DNA of 64,000 nucleotides, from contig NC_067477.1 of assembly GCF_947179515.1 (NCBI RefSeq), positions 77,536,644 to 77,600,643 of the forward strand. Reading direction: 5' to 3'. The DNA is from Apodemus sylvaticus. Taxonomy: Eukaryota; Chordata; Mammalia; Rodentia; Muridae. Each line of letters begins with the position of its first letter. Position 1 is the first letter of the stretch. The position numbers were made by a program, and so were the translations under genes. The notes beneath the pieces are model-generated. The model had not been told where the DNA came from. It saw nothing but the letters and a program-made list of their open reading frames with translations, and made no database searches. This document shows positions 35,730-46,056 of the stretch, in pieces.

Positions 35730-36310
35730 CTGAGACTTCCACTGACCTACATCCATACCCTCCCAATTCTGTTTATTTCATGGCTTTTATAACACTTTCA
35801 TGCATGTATATAATGTACTTTGACCATATTTACTAGTTCATATCCTCCCCACATTACCACAAACATATTATTTAATGATTGTACATATGAAATTAAACAT
35901 ACAACACTATGCTTTGTAAATGTTCCCACTTGAGCTGACATATCACCAGCTTCATACACGCTCCTCAAAATTACATTACATTGTTCTTAATAGCAAGGCA
36001 AAAGTCCATATGTACATCTGTTAGGTTACCTTCATGCCTTCTCGCATGATAGGGATCTGGATTGATTCTGTGACTTTGCTGCTGTTAAGAACAATGCAGA
36101 AACCTCAGTGGTGTGTTAACTAAAGCAATTCACGTATAAACCCAGAAGAAGAGCAACAGTGTCATATGGTCATTCTAGTTGCAAGTTCTTGAAAAGCTCC
36201 CATATTGATACCACAAGCAAAGTGTAAAGGGTCTTCTTTGCCCCCATCCTTACTAACATTTGTTGTTCTTCTGTTTGCTCAATGACCTCAATCTGAATAG
36301 AATGTATGAG
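35730..36310 (-). mobile_element. Possible old L1 (antisense), heavily decayed
   Basis: CATGCATGTATATAATGTAC with CTTTGACCATATTTAC resembles the antisense end of old rodent L1. 36060-36290 (GCTGTTAAGAACAATGCAG; GTCATATGGTCATTCTAGTT; CTCCCATATTGATACCAC) resembles antisense ORF2 C-terminus. Boundaries are approximate. Confidence 0.42.
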
Positions 36311-36373
36311 CTTTGCATAAACATTTGATTTGTTTTCCATGGGAAATTTTAACTTCATATTTTTTTCATTTAT

Positions 36374-36485
36374 TTTCTTTAAATATAAAGTCTTATGTAA
36401 CTAGGACTGTCTATAAACTCCTGACTTTCTTACTTCGGTCTCCAAATATAGGATTAAAGGTATATGCCACAATCCCTAATTTAAC
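36374..36485 (-). repeat. Old B1/PB1-type SINE (antisense)
   Basis: GTAACTAGGACTGTCTATAA with ACTCCTGAC, then TCGGTCTCCAAATATAGGAT and TAAAGGTATATGCCACAAT match the antisense B1 order (TAGCCCAGGCTGGCC, CTGCCTCCCAAGTGCTGGGATTAAAGG). Diverged. Confidence 0.55.
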
Positions 36486-37697
36486 ATCTCCACTGGGAGG
36501 GAGCTACCTTGGCTTTGATCGTTGTGTTGAGTAAATTTACTGACATCTTTTTCCTTGTAAAATCATTTCATCACAACTTATTCTTCTGCAACTGTTGTGC
36601 AACAAACATCCCCAAAATCTAGTAGATTAGAAGCAAACAATAATAATTTACTGGGCTCACTAATCTGCAATTTGGGTAGGGATTACTTAGATTGTGTGTG
36701 CTCCACATGGCATTAAATATGGAGGCTGATGAAGCTAAATGGTTCATGTCTAAAATAGCTTATTTTCTTGGTTAGTAAGCTCACTACTGGGACTCCAGCC
36801 TGCCCTGTTGAATAGAGGCCTCCGTTATTCTCCATGTGGATATCTTGAATTCAATAAAGTAGAGTACCTCAGGTCCAAGCAGTGTTCCAAGTGACAGAGG
36901 CATCTTAAATTCTGAATCCAGATGAAAAGAAGCCCATTTTCCTCCCCTAGTCTGTTGGTGGAATTGTCATAATTCCCAGGAAATAGACATGAACACTATG
37001 AGAAGGCCAAGGAGACTCAACTACCACATCTTACAACATTAACTTAAAAAAATAAAGTGTTGACATAGTTATGTTACATTTAAATTTTTATGCTATAGGA
37101 CAGTTTCCATGTTCATTCCCATTATTGTTCTTTTTGTTTTTTTTTCAATTTTTCTGACCTTTATCTTGTTTTTTTCCTGAAAATGTAGCCAAATTTTAGC
37201 TTTACCTGGCTTTTGTTATAGTTATTTTATTATTTTCTATTTTATCATTGTTTCATTTAATGTCAGCTATCACTTTAATTCCATACCTTGTTTGACTTCT
37301 TTTTGATGCAAGTATTTATGGAGTAGAATTTTCCCCTTGAAGATCTACATAAACCATAGCACTATGTCTGTATATGTGAACATGTATGTGTATATGTTTG
37401 TGTAAGTGTATGTGAATGTGTATGTATCTAACACTTTACCAAAATAACTGGCCATTAAGTCTTTTGTGAGACTCCGGGACTAGCAACCTGGCATTAGCAT
37501 ATTGCTGGGTGAATTAAGCATCACACCTATGATTACAGGAAAGAAACCTTTTGAAGTTCCTTTTGTTGTTCCAAGATTTACCCTCTATGACTTTTCCCTT
37601 TATTTTACTATAAGTCACAGATGTAAACAAAGCTATATGTTGATTCCTGAGAATCTTCTTGGTAAATTATCAAGGAAAAGTATTATTATTACCTATA
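36486..37697. other. AT-rich unique DNA
   Basis: No gene recognised. It holds a TG-rich simple stretch (37366-37430) and T-rich low-complexity sequence near 37130-37260. Confidence 0.5.
37366..37430. repeat. TATGTG-rich simple repeat
   Basis: Irregular run of TGTATGTG, TATATG and TGTGTAAG words. Confidence 0.7.
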
Positions 37698-38468
37698 GAC
37701 ATGATTTATTCATAATGACTTGGTACTCCTCTAACTATATAATGATACTTTCACAAACACATTGTGTATTTTATTTTATGTTCTTTATTGATGGAAATTT
37801 TGTTTATTTATTTATTTATTTATTTTCTATATTCTTTGTTTACATTCCATATGATTTTCCATTTCCAGGTTCCACCCTCCCCATAAGTTCCATAAGCCCC
37901 CTTCCCACCACCCATTCCCCAATCAACCCCCTCCCACTTCTCTGTCCTGGTAATCCCCAACAATGCTGCATCAAGCCTTTCCAGCACCAGGGCCCTCTCC
38001 TTCCTTCTTTTTGTGAGAGATTTGATATGTGAGTTGTATCTTGGGTATTCAGAGTTTCTGGGCTAATATACACTTATCAGTGACAGCATTCCATGTGTGT
38101 TCTTTTCTGAATGGGTTACCTCACTTAGGATGATATTTTCCAGTTCCAACCATTTGCCTAATAATTTCATGAATTTATTGTTTTTAATTGCTGAGTCGTA
38201 TTCCATTGTGTAAATATGCCACATTTTCTGTATCCATTCCTCCACTGAGAGACACCTGGGTTCTTTCCAGCTTCTGGCTATTACAAATAGGGCTACTATG
38301 AACATAGTGGAGCATGTGTCCTTATGGCATGCCAGGGAATCCTCTGGGTATATGCCTAGGAGTGGTATAGCTGGGGCCTCCAGAAATATCTGAGGACATG
38401 ATTTACTCATAATGACTTGGTACTCCTAACTATATAATGATACTTTCATGAACACATTTTGTATTTTA
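37698..38468 (-). mobile_element. L1 3' end flanked by about 75-base target duplication
   Basis: Antisense L1: a TTTA-rich tail (37797-37830), the 3' UTR (CCATATGATTTTCC; CCCCTCCCACTTCTCTGTCC; TTTCTGGGCTAATATACACT) and the ORF2 C-terminus to about 38394. The flanks are near-identical: 37698-37773 and 38395-38468 both start GACATGATTTA and end TTGTATTTTA. By eye they differ by four substitutions and one 2-base indel. The duplication is several times longer than usual for L1 (about 7-20 bases). ORF2 codons carry few changes. Confidence 0.93.
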
Positions 38469-38649
38469 AAAGATGTTATAAATGTGTTTTTTTCTCTTTC
38501 AAATATTTTATTATAATCGTATTTTCTGTCAGAGAACTGAAATATATAACCCTCTTGACAATTGTGATACTTACTTTAAAGTTAAATATGTTATTTTTAT
38601 AAATTATTGTTGTGCTTCAAAATGTCTGATACTAAACCATTAATTGTAG

Positions 38650-38710
<61 letters not shown>

Positions 38711-38834
38711 AATTATAAAAATAGATATTTCAAGAAAGACAAATTCCTTGTGACCTCTGAAATAGGCAGAAAATTTTCCTTTTGATATTTATTGGATACT
38801 ACGAGCAAGAAGTATATTATAGATCTGGTGCTTC
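38469..38834. other. AT-rich spacer with TA microsatellite
   Basis: No gene. It contains the (TA)n tract listed next. Confidence 0.5.
38651..38707. repeat. (TA)n microsatellite
   Basis: Uninterrupted AT alternation of about 28 units, ending TATATGCAAATT. Long pure TA tracts tend to extrude cruciforms. Confidence 0.97.
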
Positions 38835-40600
38835 CAGAACCATTTAGAGGCATAGGAAATTTGGGTATATACCCAAAATATGCTCCACAAAGACACATGC
38901 TCTACCATATTTATAGCAGCCTCATTTGTAATATCCAGAAGCTGGAAACAGTCTAGATGTCCCTCAACCAAATGAGACAATCTCATTCATTTATACAATA
39001 GAATACTATTCAGTCATTAAAAATGAGGACTTCATGAATTTCAAGTCCAAAAGGACATACAGAGTATGTACTCACTGATTAGTGGATATTTGCCAAAAAG
39101 TACAGAATACCTAGGATACAACCCACAGACTGTAAGAAAGTGAGGGTGTTTCAATTCCACTTAGAAGAGGGAAGGATTTTGTCCCTGCGAGCTCTGGGAG
39201 TACTTGGTGACTCATATTGTTGTTCCTCCTATGGTGCTGCAAACCCCTTCAGCTCCTTTGGTCCTTTCTCTATCTCATCCACTGGGGACCCTGTGCTCAG
39301 TTCAAAGGCTGGCTTTGAGTTTCCCTCTTTATTTGTCATGCACTAGCAGAGTCCCCAGGTGACAAAACCATCAACCAAAGAGTACACTTGGAGTTACCCA
39401 TGGCCCCAGACACATCAACAGCAGAGGATGATCTTGTTGGACAACAAATGGGGGAGAGGCCCTTAGTCCTGGAAAGACTTGATACTGTAGAATAGAGGAA
39501 TACCAGGACAGGGAAGCGGGGGTAGGTTAATTGGGGAAGGGGAGATGGCTTACAGGATTTTGGGAGGAGGAGGGAAACCAGGAAAGGGGATAACATTTGA
39601 AGTGTAACTAAAGAATATACCTAATTTACAAAACAAAAAAAGAGGGAAGGAAATAATCACTAATCATGGGAGGCAGCAAGAGAGAGGGATCTGAGTGGGA
39701 GAGGGTAGAGGGGGGTGAACGGGATCAGGATCAGGTATGTCTGGGGAAGGGGCAGCTGTAGACAGGAGAAAAGCCCAGAGGACCAAGAGAACGAATGGAG
39801 ATAAGCAGCATGAGAGTGTGTGGGTTGCTTGGGGGCCCTTCTAAAAGTAACAGACTATAAGGACTCATTGGGGATGACCTTAGCCAAAGGTGAGAGGGAA
39901 CTCAAAAATCCCACCTTCAGTAGATAGCCCTCAAGTGGAGAGACAGGGTTACTGACCCACAGTCAATATTTCTGACCCAGAAGTGTTCCTGTCTAAAAGA
40001 ACTGCATGGACAAAAATGGAGAAGAGGCTGCAGGAAAGGCAGTCCAATGAACAGCCCAAATTGGGTTCCATCTCATGGGAGAGCACCAAGGCTGGACACT
40101 ATTACTGATGCTATGGTGTGTTTATGGACAGGATCCTACCATGGCTGTCCCCTGAGAGGCCCTACCAGCAGCTGACTGAGACAGACTTAAACACCCAACA
40201 TTTGGACTGAAGTCAGGGAGCTATATGCTTGAATTGGGGAAAGAATTGAAGAAGCTGAAGGAGAGAGCAATCCCATAGGAAGACCAGCAGTCTCAACTAA
40301 CCCAGACCCAGGGAGCGTCCAGAGACTGAGTCACTAACCAGGAGCATACAAAGGCCAATCTGAAGCCCCTGGCACAAATATAGCAGAGGATTATCTGGGG
40401 AGGCTTTAGTAGGAGAAGATGTGCCTAATCTTCAGAGACATGAGGGCCCAGGGAATTGGGAGGCCTGCTGTCGAGGGTAGCAGCACCCTCTTGGAGGCAA
40501 AGGGGAAGAGGAATGGGATGATGAACTATGGAAGGGGGTGGGGTCCAAGAGGGGTAGGGAATGTAAATAAAATAATAGAAATAGAAAAAAAAAAGAAAAG
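38835..40600 (+). mobile_element. Lx-type L1, 3' part, interrupted by a younger L1
   Basis: Sense ORF2 C-terminus from about 38845 (GGGTATATACCCAAAATATG; TACAATAGAATACTATTCAG) into the Lx 3' UTR. It is split at 39177-39639 by another L1 and resumes at 39652. The long Lx 3' UTR then runs to 40600 (GGCTGCAGGAAAGGCAGTCC; CCAACATTTGGACTGAAGTC; GGGAGGCCTGCTGTCGAGGG), with GGGAATGTAAATAAAATAAT and an A tail. This is the sense counterpart of the antisense Lx pieces at 23482 and 41480. Confidence 0.88.
39165..39651 (+). mobile_element. Nested 5'-inverted L1 inside the Lx element
   Basis: Flanked by AAGAGGGAAGGA at 39165-39176 and 39640-39651, a 12-base target duplication. 39177-39350 is antisense L1 3' UTR (GAGCTCTGGGAGTACTTGG; CAAACCCCTTCAGCTCC). 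39351-39639 is sense 3' UTR (CCATCAACCAAAGAGTACAC; GGATAACATTTGAAGTGTAA) with an A-rich end. Twin-priming inversion confined to the 3' UTR. Confidence 0.93.
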
Positions 40601-40645
40601 AGAAAGGGAGGAAGGAAGGAATGAAGGAAAGAAGGAAGAAAAAAA
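40601..40645. repeat. GGAA-rich simple repeat
   Basis: AAAGGGAGGAAGGAAGGAAT-type run following the Lx A tail, probably derived from it. Confidence 0.8.
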
Positions 40646-40832
40646 TCACTGTTAGTTTTAAGGAAGTAGAGAGATCCCAAGACCTACTGACAACAGCAGT
40701 GGTAATTCTGGCTTCCTGTAGCCTCAGAGGCTATTCCCTGAAGGCCCAGGTGATAAATCTCACTCCCAGGGCTGTCTTGGGAGCACAACACTAGATCTTA
40801 CTTCTCATTGTCAAATTTAAACTAGATATCTT

Positions 40833-41008
40833 GCCAGTCAATGGTGGCACGCGCCTTTAATCCCAGCACTTGGAAGGCAGAGGCAGGCTGATTTCTGAGT
40901 TCAAGGCCAACCTGGTCTACAGAGTGAGTTCCAGGACTGCCAGGGCTCTACAGAGAAACCCTGTCTTGAAGAACCAAAACAGCAACATCATCAACAACAA
41001 CAACAAAG
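40833..41008 (+). repeat. B1 SINE with target duplication
   Basis: 7SL-derived B1: GGTGGCACGCGCCTTTAATC, CCAGCACTTGGAAGGCAGAG, GAGTTCAAGGCCAACCTGG (B-box region) and GAGAAACCCTGTCTTGAAG, then a CAACAA-type tail. Flanks CTAGATATCTT (40822-40832) and CTAGACATCTT (41009-41019) form an 11-base target duplication with one mismatch. Confidence 0.93.
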
Positions 41009-41019
41009 CTAGACATCTT

Positions 41020-41479
41020 AAAGAAAAAAATTAGGAAATATTTCTGTTAAACTTCCTTTGTTCAAAAATGAAATATATATGTATAAAACAATGGTCATGA
41101 ATGCTGATGCCAAAAAATAAAAAAGTTGACAAGACTCCACAGGTTGTAGAGTGGCATGGGACACCAAATACAGGACCCTTCCACTCTAGTAAAGTGCTGG
41201 AGTTACCTAGAGATGATCTAGAAAGAGTCAAACAAAACAGAATTGCTTTTTGAGAATGTCGGCAAGCCTGTAACCTGTCATCAGCCATAATAATTTGGTG
41301 GGCACCACTCCTACAAATCATGAATGGAGGAGCAGAGTGCCATGCATATTTCATTCAAGGGATGTCAATGGATGAGTAAAAAGAAATCAGGCTACAACAC
41401 CAATTCCTGGTTACATGTCTCATTCCTTACAACTGACCTTTCAATAATCAACAATCAAATCAAAGAACTTGTGCTCTGC
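41020..41479. other. Unique-looking spacer
   Basis: No gene or repeat recognised. A minus-strand open frame of about 107 codons has no motif I know. Confidence 0.5.
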
Positions 41480-41972
41480 TTTTCTTTTTAGCTATTTTTT
41501 ATACTCCAGATTTTATTCCACTCCTGGTCCACCCTCCAACTGTTCCACATCCCATACATCCTCCCTGCCCCACGTCCCCAGTCTCCATGAAGATGACCCT
41601 ATCTCCCCTATCTTACAAGACTCCTGAATTCCCTGAGGCCTCCAGTCTCTTGAGGGTTAGCTGCATCTTCTCTGACTGAACCAAGGACCACCGTCTTCTC
41701 CTATAGAGTGTTTGGGGCCTCGTATCAGCTAGTGTATACTGGCTGGTTGGTGATCCAGTGTCTGCCAGTCCAGGTTAATTGACACTGCTGGTTTTCCTAC
41801 AGGGTTGCCTGCCTCCTTAACTTCTTCCAGCTTTTCCCTAATTCAACCACAGGGGTCAACAGCTTCTGTCCATTGGTTGTTTGCAAATATCTGTATCTGA
41901 CTCTCAATTGCTTGTTGAATCTTTCCAAGGACAATCATAATAGTTCCCTTTTTGTGAGCATTCCATAGCATG

Positions 41973-42649
41973 AGAAATAGTGTCAGAATTGGTACAACCA
42001 CTCTGGAAATCAGTCTGGCAGTTCCTCAGAAAACTGGGCATGTCACTTCCGAAAGATCCTGCTATACTACTCCTGGGCATATACCCAGAGGATTCCCCAG
42101 CATGTAATAAGGATATATGCTCCACTATGTTCATAGCAACCCTATTTATAATTGCCAGAAGCTGGAAAGAACCCAGGTATCCCTCAACAGAAGAATGGAT
42201 GCAAAAACTGTGATATATATATACACAATGGAGTACTATTCAGCCATTAGAAACAATGAATTCATGAAACACTTAGGCAAATGGATGGAGCTGGAGAACA
42301 TCATACTAAGTAAAGTAACCCAGTCTCAAAAGATCAATCATGGTATGCACTCACTAATAAGTGGATATTAGCCTGGAAAACTGGAATATCCAAAACAGAA
42401 TCCACACATCAAATGAGGTACAAGAAGAACGGAGGAGTGGCCCCTTCTTCTGGAAAGACTCAGTGTAGCAGTATAAGGCAAAACCAGAACAGGGAAGTGG
42501 GAAGGGGTGGGTGTGAGAACAGGGGGAGGGAAGGGGGTTGATGTGACTTTCAGGGAGTAGGGGGCCAGAAAAGGGGAAATCATTTGAAATGTAAATAAAA
42601 AATATAACAAATAAAAAAACAATAAAAAAAAAGAAAGAAATAGTGTCAG
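41973..42649 (+). mobile_element. Nested L1 (short-UTR type) with 14-base target duplication
   Basis: AGAAATAGTGTCAG at 41973-41986 and 42636-42649 brackets a sense L1 (41987-42635). It holds the ORF2 C-terminus, ending at a stop near 42371, and a short UTR (about 230 bases) with GGAAGTGGGAAGGGGTGG and GGAAATCATTTGAAATGTAA. The duplicated bases are part of the host Lx 3' UTR, which resumes immediately after. This is a textbook nested insertion. Confidence 0.96.
41986..42371 (+). pseudogene. L1 ORF2 C-terminal fragment
   Basis: Encodes LVQPLWKSVWQFLRKLGM onward to the SLISGY end and the TAG stop. One frame change occurs near 42120-42210, between the RSWKEPRYPS block and the YTMEYYSAIRNNEF block. 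Otherwise well preserved, consistent with a young insertion. No catalytic domain is present. Confidence 0.88.
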
Positions 42650-44017
42650 GCCTTCGGGCCTGCCCTTGAACTGGATCCCACTTTGGGCCTGTTGCTGGAC
42701 CTTCTTTTCTTCAGCCCCTTTTCCATGTCCATCAATGCAGTTCTTTCAGACAGGAACAATTATGGGTGAGAGTTTTGACTGTGGGATAACAACCGCCATC
42801 CCTCACTTGATGCCTTGTCTTTCTGCTTAAGGTAGGCTTTACAAGTCTCCTCTTCCCACTGTAGGGCATTATTATCTAGGGTCCCTTCCTTTGAGTCCTG
42901 AGAGTTTCTTACCTCCCAAGTCTCTGGTACATTCTGGAGAGTCTCACTAACCTCCTACCTCCCAAGTTGGCCTGTTTCCATTCATGCTACTGGCCCTCAG
43001 GGCTTCAGTCCTTTTCTCCCACCCAATACCAAAGCACGCTCCTCTCTCCCTGCCTCCAGTCCTCTTTGTCTCCCAGGTCTCTCCCTCCATCCCCACTTGT
43101 GGTTGCTTTCTTCTCCCTCCCAAGTGGGACTGATGGGTCCCCACTTGGGTGCTTCCCCTTGTTGACCACATGGAGTTCTATGGACTGTAATTTGGGTATT
43201 CTGTATTTTTTAATTATTATTTTTGTCTAATATCCACTTATTTGTGAGTATATACCATGCATGTCCTTTTGGTCTGAGTTGCCTCACTCAGGAAATTTTC
43301 TAATACCATCCACTAGTTTGCAAAACTCAGGATGTCCTCATTCTTAATAACTGAGTAGTACTCCATTGTGTAAATAATCCACATTTTCTGTATCCATTCT
43401 TCTGTTGTGGGACATCTGAGTTGATTCGAGCTTCTGGCTATCACAAACAAAGCCAACATGAATATAGTGGAACATGTGCCCCTCTGGCATGGTGGGGCAT
43501 CTTTTGGGTATATTCTCAAGAATGGTATTTCTGGGTCTTCAGGTAGATCCATTTCCAATTCTCCGAGGAACCAGATTGATTTCCAGAGTGGTTGTACCAG
43601 TTTGCAATTCCACCAGCAATGGAGAAGTGTTCCTCTTTCTCCACAGTCTAGCCAGCTTGTGCTGTTACCTGAGGTTTTGATCTTAGCCATTCTGATTGGC
43701 ATAAGGTAGGATGTCAGTGTCCATTTGATTTGCATTTTTCTGATCACTAAGGACTCATGTATTGGCAGAATTAACATAGTAAAAATGGCCATCCTACCAG
43801 AGGCAATCTACAGATTCAATGCAATCCCCCTCAAAATCCCAGCACAATTCTTCAAAGACAATCAATTCTCAAATTCATCAGGAAAGGTCAAAAACCCAGA
43901 ATAGCAAAAACAATTCTTTTTGTTTCTTTATTTTTCTTTTTTTTTAATTAGATACTTTCTTTATTTACATTTCAAATGTTATCCCCTTTCCTCATTTCCC
44001 CCTCAAAAAACACTATT

Positions 44018-44042
44018 CCACCCCCACCCCCACCCCCACCCC
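44018..44042. repeat. (CCCCCA)n run in L1 3' UTR
   Basis: Four to five ACCCCC units on the plus strand, so a G-rich run on the L1 sense strand. It is positioned in the polypurine part of the 3' UTR, a potential quadruplex-forming sequence. Confidence 0.85.
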
Positions 44043-44689
44043 CTAACCCCTTTCTCACCAACCCACCCACTTCCTCTTCGATCTCCTGGCATTTCCCTAC
44101 ACTGGGTCATCCAACTTTCACAGGACCAAGGACCTCTCCTCTCATTGATGTCCAACAAGGCCGTCCTCTGCTACATGTGCAGCTTGGGCCATGGCTCCCT
44201 CCATGTGTGCTCTTTGGTTGGTGGTTTAGTCTCTGGGAGCTCTGGGGGTACTGGTTGGTTCATATTGTGGTTCCTCCTATGGGGTTGCAAACCCCTTCAG
44301 CTACTTGGGTCCTTTCTCCAGCTTCTCCATTGGGAACCCTGTGATAAGTTCATTGGTTTGTTATGAGCATCCACTTCTGTATTTGTCAGGGTCTGGCAGA
44401 GTCACTCAGGAGACGGATATGTCAGGCTCCTGTCAACAAGCACTTGTTGGCATCCACAATAGTGTTTGGGTTTGGTAACTGTACATGGGATGTATCCCCA
44501 GGTAGGGCAGTCTCTGGGTGACCTTTCCTTCAGTCTCTGCTCAACACTTTGTCTTTGATCTCCTCCCATGGGTATTTTGATCCTCCTTCTAAGAAAGACC
44601 AAAGTATTCACAATTTGGTCTTGCTTCTTTTTGAACTTCATGTCATCTGTGAATTGTATCTTTGGTGTTCTGAGCTTTTGGACTAATAT

Positions 44690-45504
44690 CCACTTATCAG
44701 TGAGGGCATACCTTGTATGTTCATTTGTGATTGGGTTACCTCACTTAGGAAGGTATTTCCTAGCTCCATCCATTTGCCTAAGAATTTCATGAACTAATTG
44801 TTTTTTAATAGCTGAATAGTATTCCATTGTGTAAATGTACATTTTCTGTACCCATTCCTATGTTGAGGGACATCTGGGTTCTTTCCAGCTTCTGGCTATT
44901 ATAAATAAGGCTGCTGTGAACATAGTAGAGCATGTGTCTTTATTACATGCTGGAGCATCCTCTGGCAATATTCCCAGGAGTGGTAAGCTGAGTATTATGT
45001 TCAATTTTCTGAGGAACCACCAGACTGATTTCCAGAGTGGTGTACCAGCTTGTAATCCCACCAGCAATGGAGGAGTTTTTTTCTTAGCTATTCTGACTGG
45101 TGTGAGGGGAAATCTCAGTGTTGATTTGATTTGCATTTCCCTGATGATGATGGATGCTGAACATTTCTTTAGGTGCTTCTCAGTCATTTGATATTCCTCA
45201 GATGAGAATTCTTTGTTTAGTTCTGTATCCCATTTTTATAGTAATTTTTTTGTTTGTTTGTTTTTTCAAGACAGGGTTTCTTTTTGTAGCCCTGGCTCTC
45301 CTGGAACTCACTATATAGACCAGACTGGCCTTGAACCTAGAAATCTTCCTGCCTCTGCCTCCCAAGTGCTGGGATTAAAGGCATGCACCACCACTGCACT
45401 CCTTCTGTACCCCATTTTAATAGGGTCATTTGGTTCCTTGGAATCTAACTTAATGTGTTCTTTGTATATATTGGATTGGTAAGCTATCAGATATAGGATT
45501 GGTA
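44690..45504 (-). pseudogene. L1 ORF2 C-terminal fragment (antisense)
   Basis: Minus-strand remnants of the segment around LRFPLTPVRIAK, the LQAG...PLWKSVWWFLRKL block and RSWKEPRCPS. Part of the Cys-rich block (GERGTLLHCWW) is deleted near 45075. Split by the B1 at 45241-45402. Non-functional. Confidence 0.85.
45221..45419 (-). repeat. B1 SINE (antisense) nested in the L1 at 43918-45504
   Basis: A TTTG-rich tail is followed by CAAGACAGGGTTTCTTTTTG, CTGGAACTCACTATATAGAC, CTTGAACCTAGAAATC and CCTCCCAAGTGCTGGGATTA to GGCATGCACCACCACTGC. Flanks TTCTGTATCCCATTTTTA (45221-45238) and TTCTGTACCCCATTTTA (45403-45419) are a target duplication with one mismatch and one length difference. They lie within antisense L1 ORF2. 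Confidence 0.93.
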
Positions 45505-46056
45505 AGCAAAAACTATTCTCAACAATGAAAGAATGTCAGGCAGAATCACCATCTCTGACTTCAAGCTGTACTGCACAGCAATCCTGACTAAAAAAAATGT
45601 ATAATATTGGTACAGTGGAAAGGCATGTAGATCAATGGAATAGAATTGAAGACCCAGAAATGAATCCACAAACCTATGGTCATTTGATCTTTGACAAAGG
45701 AGCCAAAACCATCCAGTGGAAAAAGTGCAACATTTCTAACAAATGATGCCGGTTATCTGGTAGTCAGCATGTAGAAGAATGCAAATTGATCCATTCTTAT
45801 CTCCTTATACAAAGCTCAGGTACAAGTGGATCAAGAACCCCCAAATAAAACCAGATATACAGAAACCAATACAAAAAAAAGTGTGAAAGAGCCTTGAACA
45901 CATTGGCACAGGAGAACATATCCTGGACAAAGCACCAATAGCATATGCTATAAGATCAAGAATTGTCAAATGGGAGCTCATAAAATTACGTAGATTCTAT
46001 AAGGCAAAGGGCACTGTCAATAGAACAAAACAGAAACCAACAGATTGGAAAACAAC

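Larger units (their letters stand above)
43903..45519 (-). mobile_element. Nested antisense L1 with 15-base target duplication
   Basis: AGCAAAAACAATTCT (43903-43917) and AGCAAAAACTATTCT (45505-45519) bracket the insert and belong to the interrupted sense ORF2. Inside are a T-rich tail, a CATTTCAAATGTTATCCCC start, a CCCCCA run at 44018-44042 and the long murine 3' UTR in antisense (CTGGGAGCTCTGGGGGTAC; GGGGTTGCAAACCCCTTCAG). Antisense ORF2 C-terminus follows from about 44690 to 45504, itself interrupted by a B1 at 45241-45402. Frameshifted throughout. Confidence 0.94.
41480..46056 (-). mobile_element. Twin-primed Lx-type L1 carrying two later L1 insertions
   Basis: Antisense Lx 3' UTR and ORF2 C-terminus occupy 41480-41986 and 42650-43748. 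The orientation then flips, and sense ORF2 (CATGTATTGGCAGAATTAAC onward) occupies 43753-43917 and 45520-46056. Antisense 3' part followed by sense upstream part is the twin-priming layout for a minus-strand insertion, with roughly 200 bases of L1 missing between the two parts. The interruptions are L1s at 41987-42635 and 43918-45504, each bounded by a duplication of the Lx sequence. The right edge abuts another antisense L1 at 46057. The alternative is two adjacent, independent L1s. Confidence 0.8.

Noticed and set aside
37502..38032. Plus-strand frame of 176 codons with hydrophobic segments
   Set aside because: It runs from unique DNA through the left target duplication into the antisense L1 tail and 3' UTR, so it crosses an insertion junction and cannot be an old gene.
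43920..44366. Pro/Ser-rich frames of 148 and 122 codons on the plus strand
   Set aside because: They are antisense readings of an L1 3' UTR. Similar shadow frames occur at 3523-3756, 6277-6510, 39336-39596, 47744-48202 and elsewhere.
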